Of a DNA stretch of 37,078 bases, positions 20,601-30,962 are shown piece after piece (positions within the stretch are counted from its first letter, which is position 1; each line of letters begins with the position of its first letter). Source of the stretch: Multifurca ochricompacta. Its lineage: Eukaryota > Basidiomycota > Agaricomycetes > Russulales > Russulaceae. Below the pieces are notes generated by a model. That model saw only the letters and a list, made by a program, of their open reading frames with translations, did not search any database and was not told the DNA's origin. The stretch covers positions 1-37,078 of the forward strand of contig WTXG01000324.1 of the NCBI GenBank assembly GCA_022496185.1, written 5' to 3'. The translations under genes were made by a program, and so were the position numbers.

Positions 20601-21728
20601 AAGGTTTGTCTCCTCAAAAAGGCAATTTACGGCCTCAAGCAAGCCTCACGTGCATGGAACTTACAATTCCATGGAGTTCTATTGGAGCTCGGCTTCACGT
20701 GCACCTACTCCGATGCGGGAGTTTACATGTTTCATCACCAAGACGGGGAGGGTACGGTAATTATCATCCTCTATGTCGATGACATCACGCTTCTAGGCGA
20801 CTCTGCCCAAGAGATAACCAAGATCAAGTCCACATTATCTAAGCGCTATGATATGACAGACTTAGGCGAAATCGACTCTTATCTCGGAGTCCAGATCACT
20901 CACGATCGTTCACTCAAACGCTTGGACATTGACCAATCAAGGTACATCTTAGAGATCGTCGAACGTTTTGGGATGGCGGATGTGAACCCTGCATGCACTC
21001 CACTTCCCACTGGTGCTGAGGCACACCTGGTAAAGCACACCACACAGGCAACACCATCTGAAATCAAGCAATACCAGCAGATCATAGGCAGTCTCTTGTA
21101 CGTGCAAATTGGGACTCGCCCAGACATTTCTTTTGCAGTCGCGCGGCTAGCTCAGTATGCTGCGAATCCTTCACCCCAACACCTCTGTCTTGCCAAGTAC
21201 GTTCTTGCCTACCTCAAAGGTACAGCAGACCTTCGGCTTCGCTACGATGGAGTGCGCGGAGATGGCCTTGTTGGCTACTCGGACTCTAGTCTTGGAGACG
21301 ATGCAGACGACTACCATTCCACCTTGGGCTACGTTTTCCTTCTCGCTGATGCCACTATCTCTTGGACATCACGCAAGCAGAAGACAGTGGCTCAAAGCAC
21401 CACACACGCCAAATACATGGCGATGGCTGACGCAGCCAACCAAGCCACCTGGTACCGCAGTTTCCTCTCAGAGATTGGCTACGACGTTTCCGATCCGATT
21501 CCCTTACACGGTGACAACAAAGGCGCTGTTGACTTGGCACTCAATCCCGTGACCGGGAGACGATCAAAACATATCTCCATCAAGTATCATGCAATCCGCG
21601 AATACGTCGAAAAAGGCTTCATTACTCTTATCAGGACGCCGACCAATGACATGCTCACTGATGGTTTTACTAAGCCGCACGCTCACGTGCAGCTTACTAA
21701 TTTTGTCACCGGATTAGGTTTACTCTGA
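17686..21728 (+). pseudogene. Copia-1 gag-pol polyprotein
   Basis: This is one Ty1/Copia polyprotein frame from ATG 17686. Order: gag (KVLDGSNWSTWSSRMMALFQMN), CCHC knuckle CFYCQKKGHRISEC, protease WMMDSGATHHIT, pre-integrase H/C site (WHCCMGHMS…CPGCEFGK), integrase core, RT (MDIKSAFLNGLL, LYVDDITLLGD), RNase H (GYSDSSLGDDADDY) and a C-terminal TDGFTKPH motif. TGA codons at 17797-17799, 18529-18531 and 19624-19626 each sit where Arg is expected (for example YF-stop-VFGCKAYVHVPE). A frameshift lies between about 19990 and 20100. The first integrase Asp is Asn (HSNLAGPM for HSDLAGPM), and the RNase H motif STTHAKYMA departs from the family STTEAEYMA. It is therefore unable to transpose by itself. 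Confidence 0.94.
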
Positions 21729-21745
21729 TCTGGGATTGTCTTAAT

Positions 21746-21755
21746 CACAGGGGAA
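21746..21755 (+). promoter_or_regulatory. Copia-1 polypurine tract
   Basis: CACAGGGGAA ends exactly where the 3' LTR starts; AGGGGAA is the purine run. Confidence 0.65.
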
Positions 21756-22163
21756 TGTTGAGACAGACCCAAAGCCACTGGATCAACCTGAGTGGCATTA
21801 CTGCCATGCATGCTTGTGGCATGCTTTGACTGATTGATAAAGGACAATCCACAAACGCTCTTTATTCTCTCTTGTGACTGTAGGACAATGGACTTAGATA
21901 GTATTGTTCTACAAACTAGGATTACACTCTCTTTTAGTATTTAAGGACATCCCTTCGTGTAGTTGTCACTTCAGTTTTAACCAACTAAACTGAAGTGAGT
22001 ATTACTTATCTTATCTCTTACCTTACTTAGTTAATGCATTACATCACACAGTTATCGCTACTAAACTAGGTAAACATAAGATTATCAGTTTTAACCAACT
22101 AAACTGAATTATCGCTACTAAACTAGGTAGCACTTATCTAACTCGCTGCTGCTCAAATCGACA
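21756..22163 (+). repeat. Copia-1 3' LTR
   Basis: 408 bases, from TGTTGA to TCGACA, followed by the duplication GCCAT at 22164-22168. Confidence 0.95.
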
Positions 22164-22543
22164 GCCATGCTACCTACTGAGCCATAGAGCGATTCCAAAC
22201 GCTCATACTTGGCATTGACAGAAGGATAAGTTCTGTCAGAGGCAATTTGGGAGTATGTTTCTGGTGACGTTACCATCACCAGAACTCCCATGAGGACTTC
22301 CTCCACCCTGTTCCATTCAAGGTACATGGGCTCCGACCAAAGTGCGAAGCGCTTGGCATACTCTTCGTCCTTTTCTCCATCCTCTGGCTTCGGAGGATTC
22401 AGGAACTCAGGGGCATCATGCATGATGTGCCTCTTCATCCCATTTATCCTCAGCAGGGCAGTGAAAGACACCGACCACTGCTGCCAGTTGGAGCCATCAA
22501 GTTTGTCAAACTTGAAAGTAGGGGGAAAGACGATGGAAGACAT
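22164..22543 (-). pseudogene. Copia-0 gag, N-terminal part
   Basis: It starts at an ATG at 22541-22543 (MSSIVFPPTFKFDKLDGSNWQQWSVSFTALL, the typical Copia gag opening) and runs 127 codons to YERLESLYGSVGSMA, where Copia-1 is inserted. The next residues (TYNLW…) are at 1883 and below. This half is free of stops. It is similar to, but clearly diverged from, Copia-1 gag, so it is a different Copia family or subfamily. Confidence 0.88.
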
Positions 22544-23454
22544 TGAGATGATTTAAAAGGTTGATCCTGGTTCCAAGGAGCAGTTAGAACCAGTTGTCCA
22601 GGTCTCATTGAAGAGGGCCCATCCACTCTGTGGCGCTATGCTTCAGAACTTAAAAAAGTCCTGCCTCTGATGTGCAACTTCTAAGTAGTATAGTAGACTG
22701 TCTAGTGCCATCTACAACAAGTCCTAAGCCCACATCAGGGGGACTATGTGTAAATAGATGGGGAGTCATGTCATGGAGGAGCCAACCACAAGTTCCACTA
22801 GAGACAAAGGGTGTAGAGCCCTTCCTCTAGTGCTGGTGGTGGAGTCCATGATTAAGCCCTAGATGATTGGGGCCATGACTATAGTAGACTATTAGGTTTC
22901 CTCTGGTTGGGGCAAACCCCCAATGAAGCAGCGGGTACTTCTGCCCAGAGACAAAACCCTCTAGCTACTGTGTAAATACTATAGTAGTTCAAGCCTACTT
23001 GTATCGAGCCCAAGCGTCATGGGAGTGACTACCCATGCCTTGTTCTAGACCCTAAACTCTACCAGCAGGTCGCTAAACCTGGCTTACGGATTGAGCCAAG
23101 CATTGACTGAACCTATAGCTCCAAGCCTTCTGGGCAAGGGGCCTACTAAGACTATCTATGGGACAAAAACCCAGCTATATCTAAGAATACTATTTACTTA
23201 GAGCGCACATGAGGAACTTAAGGTGTTTCACCTGCTTAGGGTCCCTTGTCACCTTTTGCAAGAATCCCCTGAGGGACTAGCCATACAGATCAAGGTGGGC
23301 ACATAAAGTGCACCACCTTGTGGACAGTTAAGGGTAAGAGAAAGAAAGATCAAAGCTCACAAAAAAGGACTGATTGGGAGGGAGTCTTGAAGCTTAGTGA
23401 GCTTGAAGAAGTTGTTGGACTGATCAAAAAGATGAACAGATCAGTAAAGCATGC
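22544..23454 (-). other. Copia-0 5' leader, about 900 bases, no gene seen
   Basis: The sequence between the Copia-0 primer site and its gag start. No coding frame of note on either strand and no nested element recognised. It is long for a Copia leader and could hide a degraded insertion. Confidence 0.6.
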
Positions 23455-23469
23455 CCAGGGCCCATAACC
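23455..23469 (-). promoter_or_regulatory. Copia-0 primer binding site (initiator-Met half tRNA)
   Basis: GGTTATGGGCCCTGG on the minus strand directly follows the LTR end TTTCACA; it is identical to the site in Copia-1 although the LTRs differ. Confidence 0.7.
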
Positions 23470-23969
23470 TGTGAAACAGGCATGAGGCGCAGCATACTGA
23501 CTGTAGTGTTAGTGTGTAAGGCTAGAAAGACAAGTTATACTTCAGAGGTTGAAGAAACTCTGTATTACTATTCTACTGACCTAGAAAGACAAGTTATCTA
23601 CAAGAGACGGTTAGTCAAAGGTATGATAGAAAGTATTGTAGAACTTACACTTCAGAGGTTGAAGAAACTCTGAAGTGGAAGAGATGAAACAGACACCCTT
23701 ATATACAATCCAAGGGATGGTCTGTGCACTGGGAATAAGTCCACAAGTGCCAGACAAAGTCCAAACAATAAACAAGAGGGAATAAGGCCATTGGCCAATA
23801 CAGAAATCACATGCTATGTGGTGTATCAGTCAGCTACTGCGGAATGTGAGAAAGAAAGTAATAATGATAATGTAAAAAGTCTGAGACTCCGATATCTAAT
23901 CTAATCTACAAGTAGCTAATCTAATCACCTGATGCCTGAAGCATCACCAAACATCTTCTGTGTTCAACA
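23470..23969 (-). repeat. Copia-0 5' LTR
   Basis: 500 bases. On the minus strand it starts TGTTGAACACAG (like TGTTGAGACAG of Copia-1) and ends TTTCACA, next to the primer site. Only one LTR is in the window, so the boundaries rest on the termini and the primer site. It contains internal direct repeats: ACTTCAGAGGTTGAAGAAAC twice (near 23540 and 23649) and CTAGAAAGACAAGTTAT twice (near 23521 and 23580). Confidence 0.75.
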
Positions 23970-24003
23970 GTTTTTACCCGCGGGTTACCCATGGCGAACA
24001 CTA
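23970..24003 (+). mobile_element. hAT-2 terminal fragment
   Basis: Reading inwards from 24003 on the minus strand gives TAGTGTTCGCCATGGGTAAC, the same type of end as hAT-1 (TAGTGATTGTCAAGGGTTTT) with a GGGTAACCCGCGGGT subterminal motif. Copia-0 cuts it at 23969. The predicted 8-base duplication would be GGCAGAAG (24004-24011), with no partner in the window. Confidence 0.5.
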
Positions 24004-25570
24004 GGCAGAAGGCAGCGTAGCGGAGTCATGATATAGCGCCATTGAGCTCTGCTAGACGAAAGGCTCCATTGCGAGAGCAGTGAACAACTACCATGGGTCC
24101 AAAGTAACGGGGTTTGGTCTTGTGTGAAAATTCGTTTGTGCCCGCCGAATTTTGAACCAAGACCAAATCTCCAGGGCGAAAGGAGATGGTCTTGATGGTA
24201 TGAGCATGTTGGTGCTCGAAATCCTTGGTGGACGTGAAATGACTTTGGAGGATGTTGTCTCGAATGTTCACGAGGTCTTCTTCTCAAGACTGAAGTTGTT
24301 GCGCTTGGGTTGCAATGAGATCAGGAGTTGAGATGGGGTTGGCGAGATCAGGGATGAGGAAGGTAGCAAGAATGAGATCAAAGGGGAGGAGAGGTTCGAT
24401 GCCGTGAGCCATATAGAAAGGGGAGAAGCCAGTGGACTTGCAGATTGTTGCCCAGTCTGCCCAGAAAACGTGAGGTGCCACGACAGGCCATTTAGAAATA
24501 TCACCTCTACAAGTCTTGACAATTGACTCTTGGATAGTGCGATGCTGGTGTTCGATGATGCCGTTGGTGCATGAGTTATAAGCTGAGATCCTGATGTGCC
24601 AGATGCCAAACTTGCTAGCTAACCAGTCCAATGCCACAACAAAGGGTGTGCCATTGTCAGTAACAATTTCCTCAACAGTGCCCCACCTGCATAGTATGTC
24701 TTCGAATATAAAGCTGCCAAGGGTGCGACCTGTTTCTGTCCGGAGTGTGCACCATTCAGGCCAAGCAGAGAGGGAGCAGCAGGCTTGAACGATGTAATGA
24801 AATCCACCAGTGGGAGGCATGTGCATGGTGTCAATATAGGCTTTTCAGAAGAGGGGTGCTGGAGGAGCAACAGTGGGAGGGATTTGGACCTTGGTTACTT
24901 GACGGAGTTGGCAATCATGGCATGTCTTGACGAACCATTTGATGTCGGCATCAAGGGAGGGCCACCAGAAGCGATCCATGACAAAGCGTTGAGTCAAATA
25001 GACACCTTTGTGTCCTAAGTCATCATGTGCTGAGCGAATGATGGCAAGGCGTTGGGATGGGGTAATGTACAGTTGATGTTGACTAAGACTGTTGTGTTGC
25101 CAGAGTCGACCATTGAGTAAAAAGAACTTGTGCGTTTTCTTCAAAAGCCTCTCCGAGTCACTAGTGCTAAGTCCTTCTGGTAGTTTGAGGGTGGCCAAGT
25201 AGTGTTGGATCCGGAGCATGTCAGCGTCGGCGTCTATAGATCGGGCAGAAGAGGGGAAGTCGAGGGATGAGGTGGAAGAATGTGTATTCACGTTGAGCAC
25301 TGAGGTCAGAGGGATGCCTAGATGAGTCCATAGCCTGCTAGCCCAAGTAGTTAACCAGACACTGAGGCAAAGTTTACTGTTGATCCAGTCTTCAGGGTCT
25401 TTGTCGTCTATGTCTTCTCCTTCTGCCAGTTCTCGTCTTGATAAGCTGTTGGGACCATGATGCTTCTGAGCTGGGACATGAACTAATTTGAAGGTAAAAA
25501 GGAGGATTGCAGCTATCCACCTGTTGATGGTGGCGTTGGGTTGAATGTTGGGGTTGGCAATCATACCTTT
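24004..25570 (-). pseudogene. Ty3-old pol: end of RNase H region and integrase
   Basis: This continues the RNase H region at 33098 after removal of Ty3-B1: …VEMDAQFIK joins GMIANPNIQPNATINRWIAAI. Seen: the zinc domain HDDLGHKG…CHDC, then the core with Asp in YIDTMHM, Asp in IVTDNGTPFV and Glu in NGIIEHQHRTIQ, and a C-terminal PRYFGPMVVVHCSRNGAFRLAEL segment. One frame is kept throughout, broken only by TGA codons at 24845-24847, 24284-24286 and 24026-24028. No chromodomain follows, unlike families A and B, so this is a separate Ty3 lineage. It ends at the hAT-2 fragment. Confidence 0.85.
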
Positions 25571-26164
25571 TGTAACGCCTGATGCGGGTGTTCGTCACGA
25601 TGTGTGATAAGTCACATAGCAAAACTATGAAGTCAGGTGTGCACTGTCTTTCAAGTACATGGAGTTTGGGTGAGAAGTCAATACCAAGGAGCTAATCCCT
25701 TAATATTGGTAAGCGGAGAAGTGCCAAAAGCACTGAGACGATTCAAGAGTCAGGTCTTAGGAATCACCCAGAAGGTAATGCACCAAGTCGATTAAGAAGT
25801 TGAGTCTAAGGCATACAGGCTATCTAGGCAGGCCTTATATATGTAACAGAGGTCGGAGTCTGAATCGGAGTACCATACTCAATGTATCAACGAAGTCACA
25901 ATATAACTGAATGGGGAACGGAGTCAGTGTGGGCCAGGTGAGAATATACATAGATGAATCTGGTATAGTCACGTTTCTGGTGGGAAAATACGTAAGCATT
26001 CTGGTGTAAGGTATGAGTCAGAGATAAGCACAGCCTCAGTCAAAGATAAGGAACCAATATGTACAAAGAGAGCCATAACACAGTCAACGAAGAGGCAAAT
26101 GGAGTCAAACAGCACGTCACGTGATAGAAAAGGAAAACAAGACGACATGGCGGGGTTCGTAACA
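25571..26164 (-). repeat. Ty3-B1 3' LTR
   Basis: 594 bases, from TGTAACGCC to CGTAACA. Paired with 32499-33092 and with the solo LTR at 34554-35147. Confidence 0.95.
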
Positions 26165-26176
26165 TTACCCCTCTTC
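26165..26176 (-). promoter_or_regulatory. Ty3-B1 polypurine tract
   Basis: AGAAGAGGGGTAA on the element strand, touching the 3' LTR. Confidence 0.65.
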
Positions 26177-26195
26177 TAAGTCCTAGCAGAGCCAG

Positions 26196-27383
26196 CTAGA
26201 TTGGCACACCGTCATCATCTTGGACCAAGGAAAGGTAGTCATCGGCTACGGCGTAGTGATCAGCATCATAGTTCTCCTTTTCTTCGTTCGTGGGGCAAAC
26301 GTGTGTTCATAGAAAACCGTAGGGCCCCCGTCTCCCACAGTGAAAGCAGCCATCGTAAACATGACAGTCGATTTCTCAATGTCCGGTGTTGTGAGAGAGA
26401 CACTTGCTGCACCATCCTGACGGATTCTGGACAGTGGGAGCCTGCGTGAGTCATCGGAATAAGCACTGGCGGCTCCAATGTGAGGTGCTTTGACAATGCC
26501 GACACCGTTTCTTGGCCGTGGGGCAACACCAGCTGAGATGGTACTTGCTGCTACAGTGCCAACAAAGCTTGCCATCGGGATTTTCATGAAGGCAGGGCAT
26601 TTCGAAACAGTGGGGATTAAGCCAGGGTGCGAGGTCGAGGCAGTGACGAGGAAGTGGTCATGCAAAAATATCGGCGTACCGTTCAGAGATAATCTGGTAT
26701 GCCTCTCCTTTCTCCAACCTCATCCTGATACTTGCCAGGTGGTGCTCTATGTCGAAAACCCCCCGGTTAATCTTCACCATCTGTCGTTCATAGTTGCAGC
26801 ATTGCATCTCTAGATTGTCTCGAAGCGCCTGAAACTTACGAAGTCGTGCAATCTCGGCGGTCAGTCGTAGCATCCATAAGTCCCGAAGCACTTCATTAAT
26901 CGCAAAGGCGCGTGGGTCATGGGCTGAGAGGTGCTGCAAATGTTCGGGCCCTAGGACATAGTGTAGTCACCCGATGTCCTTTTCCTCGAGGTAGACCGGG
27001 GCCCCATAGATGGGCCCTCCTTTCTCCAGGCACCCGGCCACGTCCATACCTTCGTTGGTGTAATAAATGTACTTGGCCACATCTGTAGTGCCATCATTGG
27101 AGGACGGGATCATAAGTGGGAAGTAGAACTGGGAATTGGGGTCGTTGGGGAAAAAGGGGAACTCAGGGGACTCATCACCGAAGTCGACATCAATCAGGTC
27201 ATTTGGATGGGGATGTTCGGGCAGATTAAAATCTTTGTTGATGTCGATGATTCTGTCCCCTTGGGCCATTTGGGTGGTTGCATCGTAGTCAATAGGAGAA
27301 AGTGGGCGAGAAGGAGGATGCACAGGAGTAAGTACGGGAAACGCATCGATGGCGGCAGAGGCGTGGATCTTAGACGATGACAT
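26196..27383 (-). pseudogene. Ty3-B1 ORF3, several stops
   Basis: A third copy of the ORF3 gene, in a single frame from ATG 27381-27383 to TAG 26196-26198, about 395 codons, the same length as the intact Ty3-A1 copy. Internal TGA codons include 26967-26969 (where Ty3-A1 has Arg in TGRLHH) and 26658-26660, with others further down. The zinc clusters are kept despite strong divergence elsewhere: CWHCSSKYHLSWCC, CRHCQSTSHWSRQC, CSKCLSHNTGH…C and CFHCGRRGPYGFL. The N-terminus (SAAIDAFPVLTPVHPPSRPLSPIDYDA) and C-terminus (VADDYLSLVQDDDG) are also kept. Conservation between two families suggests that ORF3 was under selection. Confidence 0.85.
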
Positions 27384-27397
27384 GGGGGAATTTCTGG

Positions 27398-30300
27398 TCA
27401 GTTGTGGGGGAAGAGCTGTTCTGCAACTCGTATTTTCTCCGGCTCTTTATCTGCCTCTGGGTGGTGTCTATAGAAGTCTTCGATGAGTTTGGGTGCAAAG
27501 ACATCCGCAGCAGGTTCCCACAAGCTGTCGACATCTGGGAATCCCTTCCATTTGATCAAGTAATGGAGCCTTTGATTACGTCCTCGACCCTTCCATTTGG
27601 CATCGGCAATATGTTCCACTTCCCACTCCAGTTCTCCATCAACGAGGTCAGGGGGAGGTCTGGGAAAGTTCTGTCCGTGAATGGCAGTTTCTTTGTACAG
27701 CGTTAGAAGGTTGGCATGGAAGACAGGGTGTATCTTCCAGGTGGCAGGTAATGTGAGCTTGTACATAACGTCTGAGAGCTTCTGTTCGATTACAAAAGGG
27801 CCATGGCATCTAGGAGCTAATTTTGCCATTGGATGTGACGTGTGGATATTGCGCCCTTCTAACCAGACTTGATCTCTGACCTGGTAGGGCGTAAACTTAG
27901 TGGGCTTCTCGGCCAGGGTCTTTTGCGCCTTCTGAAGGTTGTCGTTGGCCAATTTCCATATCTCCTCCCATTGGCCGATACACTGTGTCACAGATGGTAC
28001 GTTCATGGGTTTGTCTGTCCATGTAGTGCGAGGGTTCCATCCCATAATAAGGGAGAAGGGAGTGGTCTTTGTCGTTCCATTTGGCCAGCTATTGTGCATG
28101 AACTCAGCCGTCGCCAGCCACTCTGCCCAGTTGTTCTGTCGTTCGTTACACCAAAATCGAAGGTACTGTTCCAGCCATTGATTTGTTCGTTCCGACTGTC
28201 CATCCGTCTGGGGGTGATACACAGTGGATATGTTCTGTTGAATATCGAGACGTTTACAGAGTGCTCAGGCGAACATGGAGGCGAATCATGGGTCTTGGTC
28301 AGAAATGATCTTCTGTGGCAGTCCATAATGCTGGTAGATGTGGTCCAGGTAGAGTTTCACAACTCCTTCCGCTGATATTGTCTCATTACAGGGGATGAAG
28401 AGGGCAGCCTTTGAATAGTCATGGTCTGTGATGGTGAGTATCAAGTCGTATCCTTGTGACTGTGGGAGTTTGACAATGAAGTCCATGGCGATGGTCTGGA
28501 AGGGAGCTGTTGCGATTGGCGTAATGGGTGAAAGTGCTGGCGGTCTTGGGTGAGTGTTTACTTTGTTCGCCTGGCACTCTGCGCATCCTTTGACATATGC
28601 TTCGACATCCTTTTTCATGTTTGGCCACCAGTAATCTCATTTGGCGAGGGTGTATGTGTTTGCAATTCCTGGGTGTCCTGCAGAGGGAAGGTCGTGGTGA
28701 AAATGAATCACCCCCCTCTTAATGTTGTCGCCACCGGTGACAACCAGTCGATTGCCGTCTTTCCACCAGAGGCCGTCCTTCATTTTATGTTATGCGGCTC
28801 TGCCCAGGATTTGCACAGTTCCTGGTTCATATTCTGTGTCACTTGGGCCCATAGATCCATATCATGGAGGCTAACAACCGCAGTTTCATGAAAACATCTT
28901 CTGGCAAAACGACGATATTGTCATTGTCATTTTCCCCTTCATCTTGTCCAGTTGGTCTGGACAGGGCATCAGCTTGTGCATTACGAGCTCCAGGTAAGTG
29001 TTTGAGTGTGAAGTTGTACTCTTCTAGCTCCAAGACTTCTCGTGCTATCCGTCAGCTGATCTTATGTGGTTCTCTCCAGTACAAAAGGTTGGAGTGGTCT
29101 GTGTAGATGATGGTTTTGTGTGGAGATCCAGCCAAGTATGGCTGCCAATGTCGTAATGCTTTGACGATAGCCAGTAGTTCTCTGTCCCAAATGTCATAAT
29201 TTCTTTCTGCCGGTGAGAATGTTTCCGAGTAGAATGCGACGGGATGAAGAATCTCCGTAGTATCTCTTTGTGATAGGACTGTGCCATTGGCATACATGGA
29301 GGCATCAACCTCTAGTTCGAAGGGCTTGGTCAGATCTGGTTGGATAAGAACCGGCTCAGAGCTGATAATCACTTTTATCTGGTCAAATGCTTTCTGTTGT
29401 AGTTCGTCCCAGTGCCAGGGTATGTCCTTCTTTAACAGGTCATTAAGTGGTTGAGCGATAGCCAAGAATCCCTTGACAAAGCGTCGATAGAAATTGCAAA
29501 ATCCAATAAATGATCTGATGTCCTTGGTACACTGAGGGGTGGTCCATTCTCGAATGCCTTGTACCTTTACCGGGTCCATGCGCACTTGCCCCCCTTCCAG
29601 GATCACACCTAGATATTCGATGGTTTTCTGTTCGAAGGAGCATTTGGCGGGTTTCAGATAAAGGTCATGTTTCACCAGGATTTCTAGTACTTCGTGGACT
29701 CGGGCTTGGTGGTGGTGAATGTCGTGTTTTGTGGCTACCAGGATATCATCCATATATACTACAACCTCCTCTGTGAGGATGAGATCTCGGAAAATGTGAT
29801 TCATCATGGCCTGGAAGGTCACCGGCGAATTTGTCAAGCCAAAGAACATAACGTTGGGTTCGAAGAGTCCTTGATTGGTCTTGAAGGCAGCTTTAGGCTG
29901 GTCGCCTTCTTGGATACGAATGTTATTGTACCCCCAATGAACGTCCATCTTTGAAAACAGGGCTTTGTCACGCATTTTGTCGATAATTTCCGAGATAAGA
30001 GGGAGTGGGTAGTTGTTTTTCACCGTGAGTTTGTTAATCTGTCTGTAGTCCTGTACTGGTTGTAGCTTCCCGTCCTTTTTCTTGATGAAAAAGAAGGGTG
30101 ATGCATAAGGCGAGTTCAAAGGTCGTATGTATCCTTTTGCCAAGTGTTCTTCCAGGAAGGTAGAAAGCGCTTCCTTTTCTGGCTGTGACAGGGGGTAGAT
30201 CTTACAGTCCACTGACTGCGGGGCATTCGGGATGAAATCAATAGCATGGTCCCAAGGTCGAGAGGGAGGGAAACGTTGTGATTCTTCCTCTGAGAAGACC

Positions 30301-30962
30301 TTCCAGTGTCGATGATATTCTGCTGGGACCACTTCTTCAAATGTCTTTTCAGGATTCTTCTGTGCCTCTGCCTGGGCCAGTTCTGATGCTTTTGTAACGT
30401 AACAATACACCTGATCCACAGGCTCCACATCACTCCAGGTGACAGCCGATCCCATAACAATAGCATGGGAGAGAGGGTGTCGCGCAGTGTAGTCATATCC
30501 CAGGGATGTAATGATGACTGGGTAAAAATCTTTACTCATGGTGGCTTCTGCCCAGTTGATTTTAGGCTCGAATGCTGCCAACCACAGATATCCCAAAACC
30601 ATGTCCTCCTCTCCTAGATCCGTGATGAGGAAATGAAGTTGCTTCATTCGTTCCCCAACTTGTACTTCCAAATCACAGCAATGTGTGATTTTTCCAGCTT
30701 TATTCGCCGTCCCATCTATGTTCCAAATGTTCTTTTCTTGGGGGAGTAACTGTGTCCCCAATCCTAGCATCCTCTGGAGTCATTGGCTAATGAAATTGTC
30801 TGTAGCTCCAGAGTCAATCAAGATTCGTCTGTCGGCCGTCTTCTGTTTGGTTTCAAAATGTACTGGTATTTTCAACGATTTGAAACGACTAGTGTACACA
30901 GAAGTTACATGAAGCGCTCTCGCCCAGGCCAATGGGGTCAAGCTGATCAAAAATCCTTTTGG
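27398..30962 (-). pseudogene. Ty3-B1 pol with many stops
   Basis: This is the same polyprotein as in Ty3-A2: protease (ILIDSGATDNFIS), RT (VVYMDDILVATKHD), RNase H (LEVDASMYANGTVLSQRD, IWDRELLAIVKAL), integrase (zinc domain, DFIVKLPQSQGYD, ISDQDP, QTDGQSERTNQWL) and chromodomain (HYLIKWKGFPDVDSLWEP). Internal TGA codons at 30780-30782, 29052-29054, 28637-28639, 28286-28288 and 28265-28267 all stand where Ty3-A copies have Arg. A deletion of one or two bases near 28780 also shifts the frame between RNase H and the integrase. The C-terminal chromodomain part (27398-28222) remains open. Confidence 0.92.

Larger units (their letters stand above)
1889..22163 (+). mobile_element. Copia-1: complete Ty1/Copia element, host of the Ty3 nest
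   Basis: The two 408-base LTRs (1889-2296 and 21756-22163) begin TGTTGA and end TCGACA, and are flanked by the 5-base duplication GCCAT (1884-1888 and 22164-22168). Removing the element and one GCCAT rejoins the gag frame of Copia-0 in phase, which confirms the boundaries. After subtracting the Ty3-A1 nest (2551-17544 plus a 5-base duplication) the element is about 5.3 kb, a normal Copia size. It has a primer site after the 5' LTR, one long gag-pol frame with order protease-integrase-RT-RNaseH (diagnostic of Copia) and a polypurine tract. It is inactive: three TGA codons and a frameshift interrupt the polyprotein. Confidence 0.95.

Noticed and set aside
22544..23454. A hidden nested element in the Copia-0 leader
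   Set aside because: No LTR ends, terminal repeats, duplications or coding signal found by eye.
23482..23673. A 63-codon plus-strand gene
   Set aside because: It lies wholly inside the Copia-0 LTR and is made of its internal repeats.
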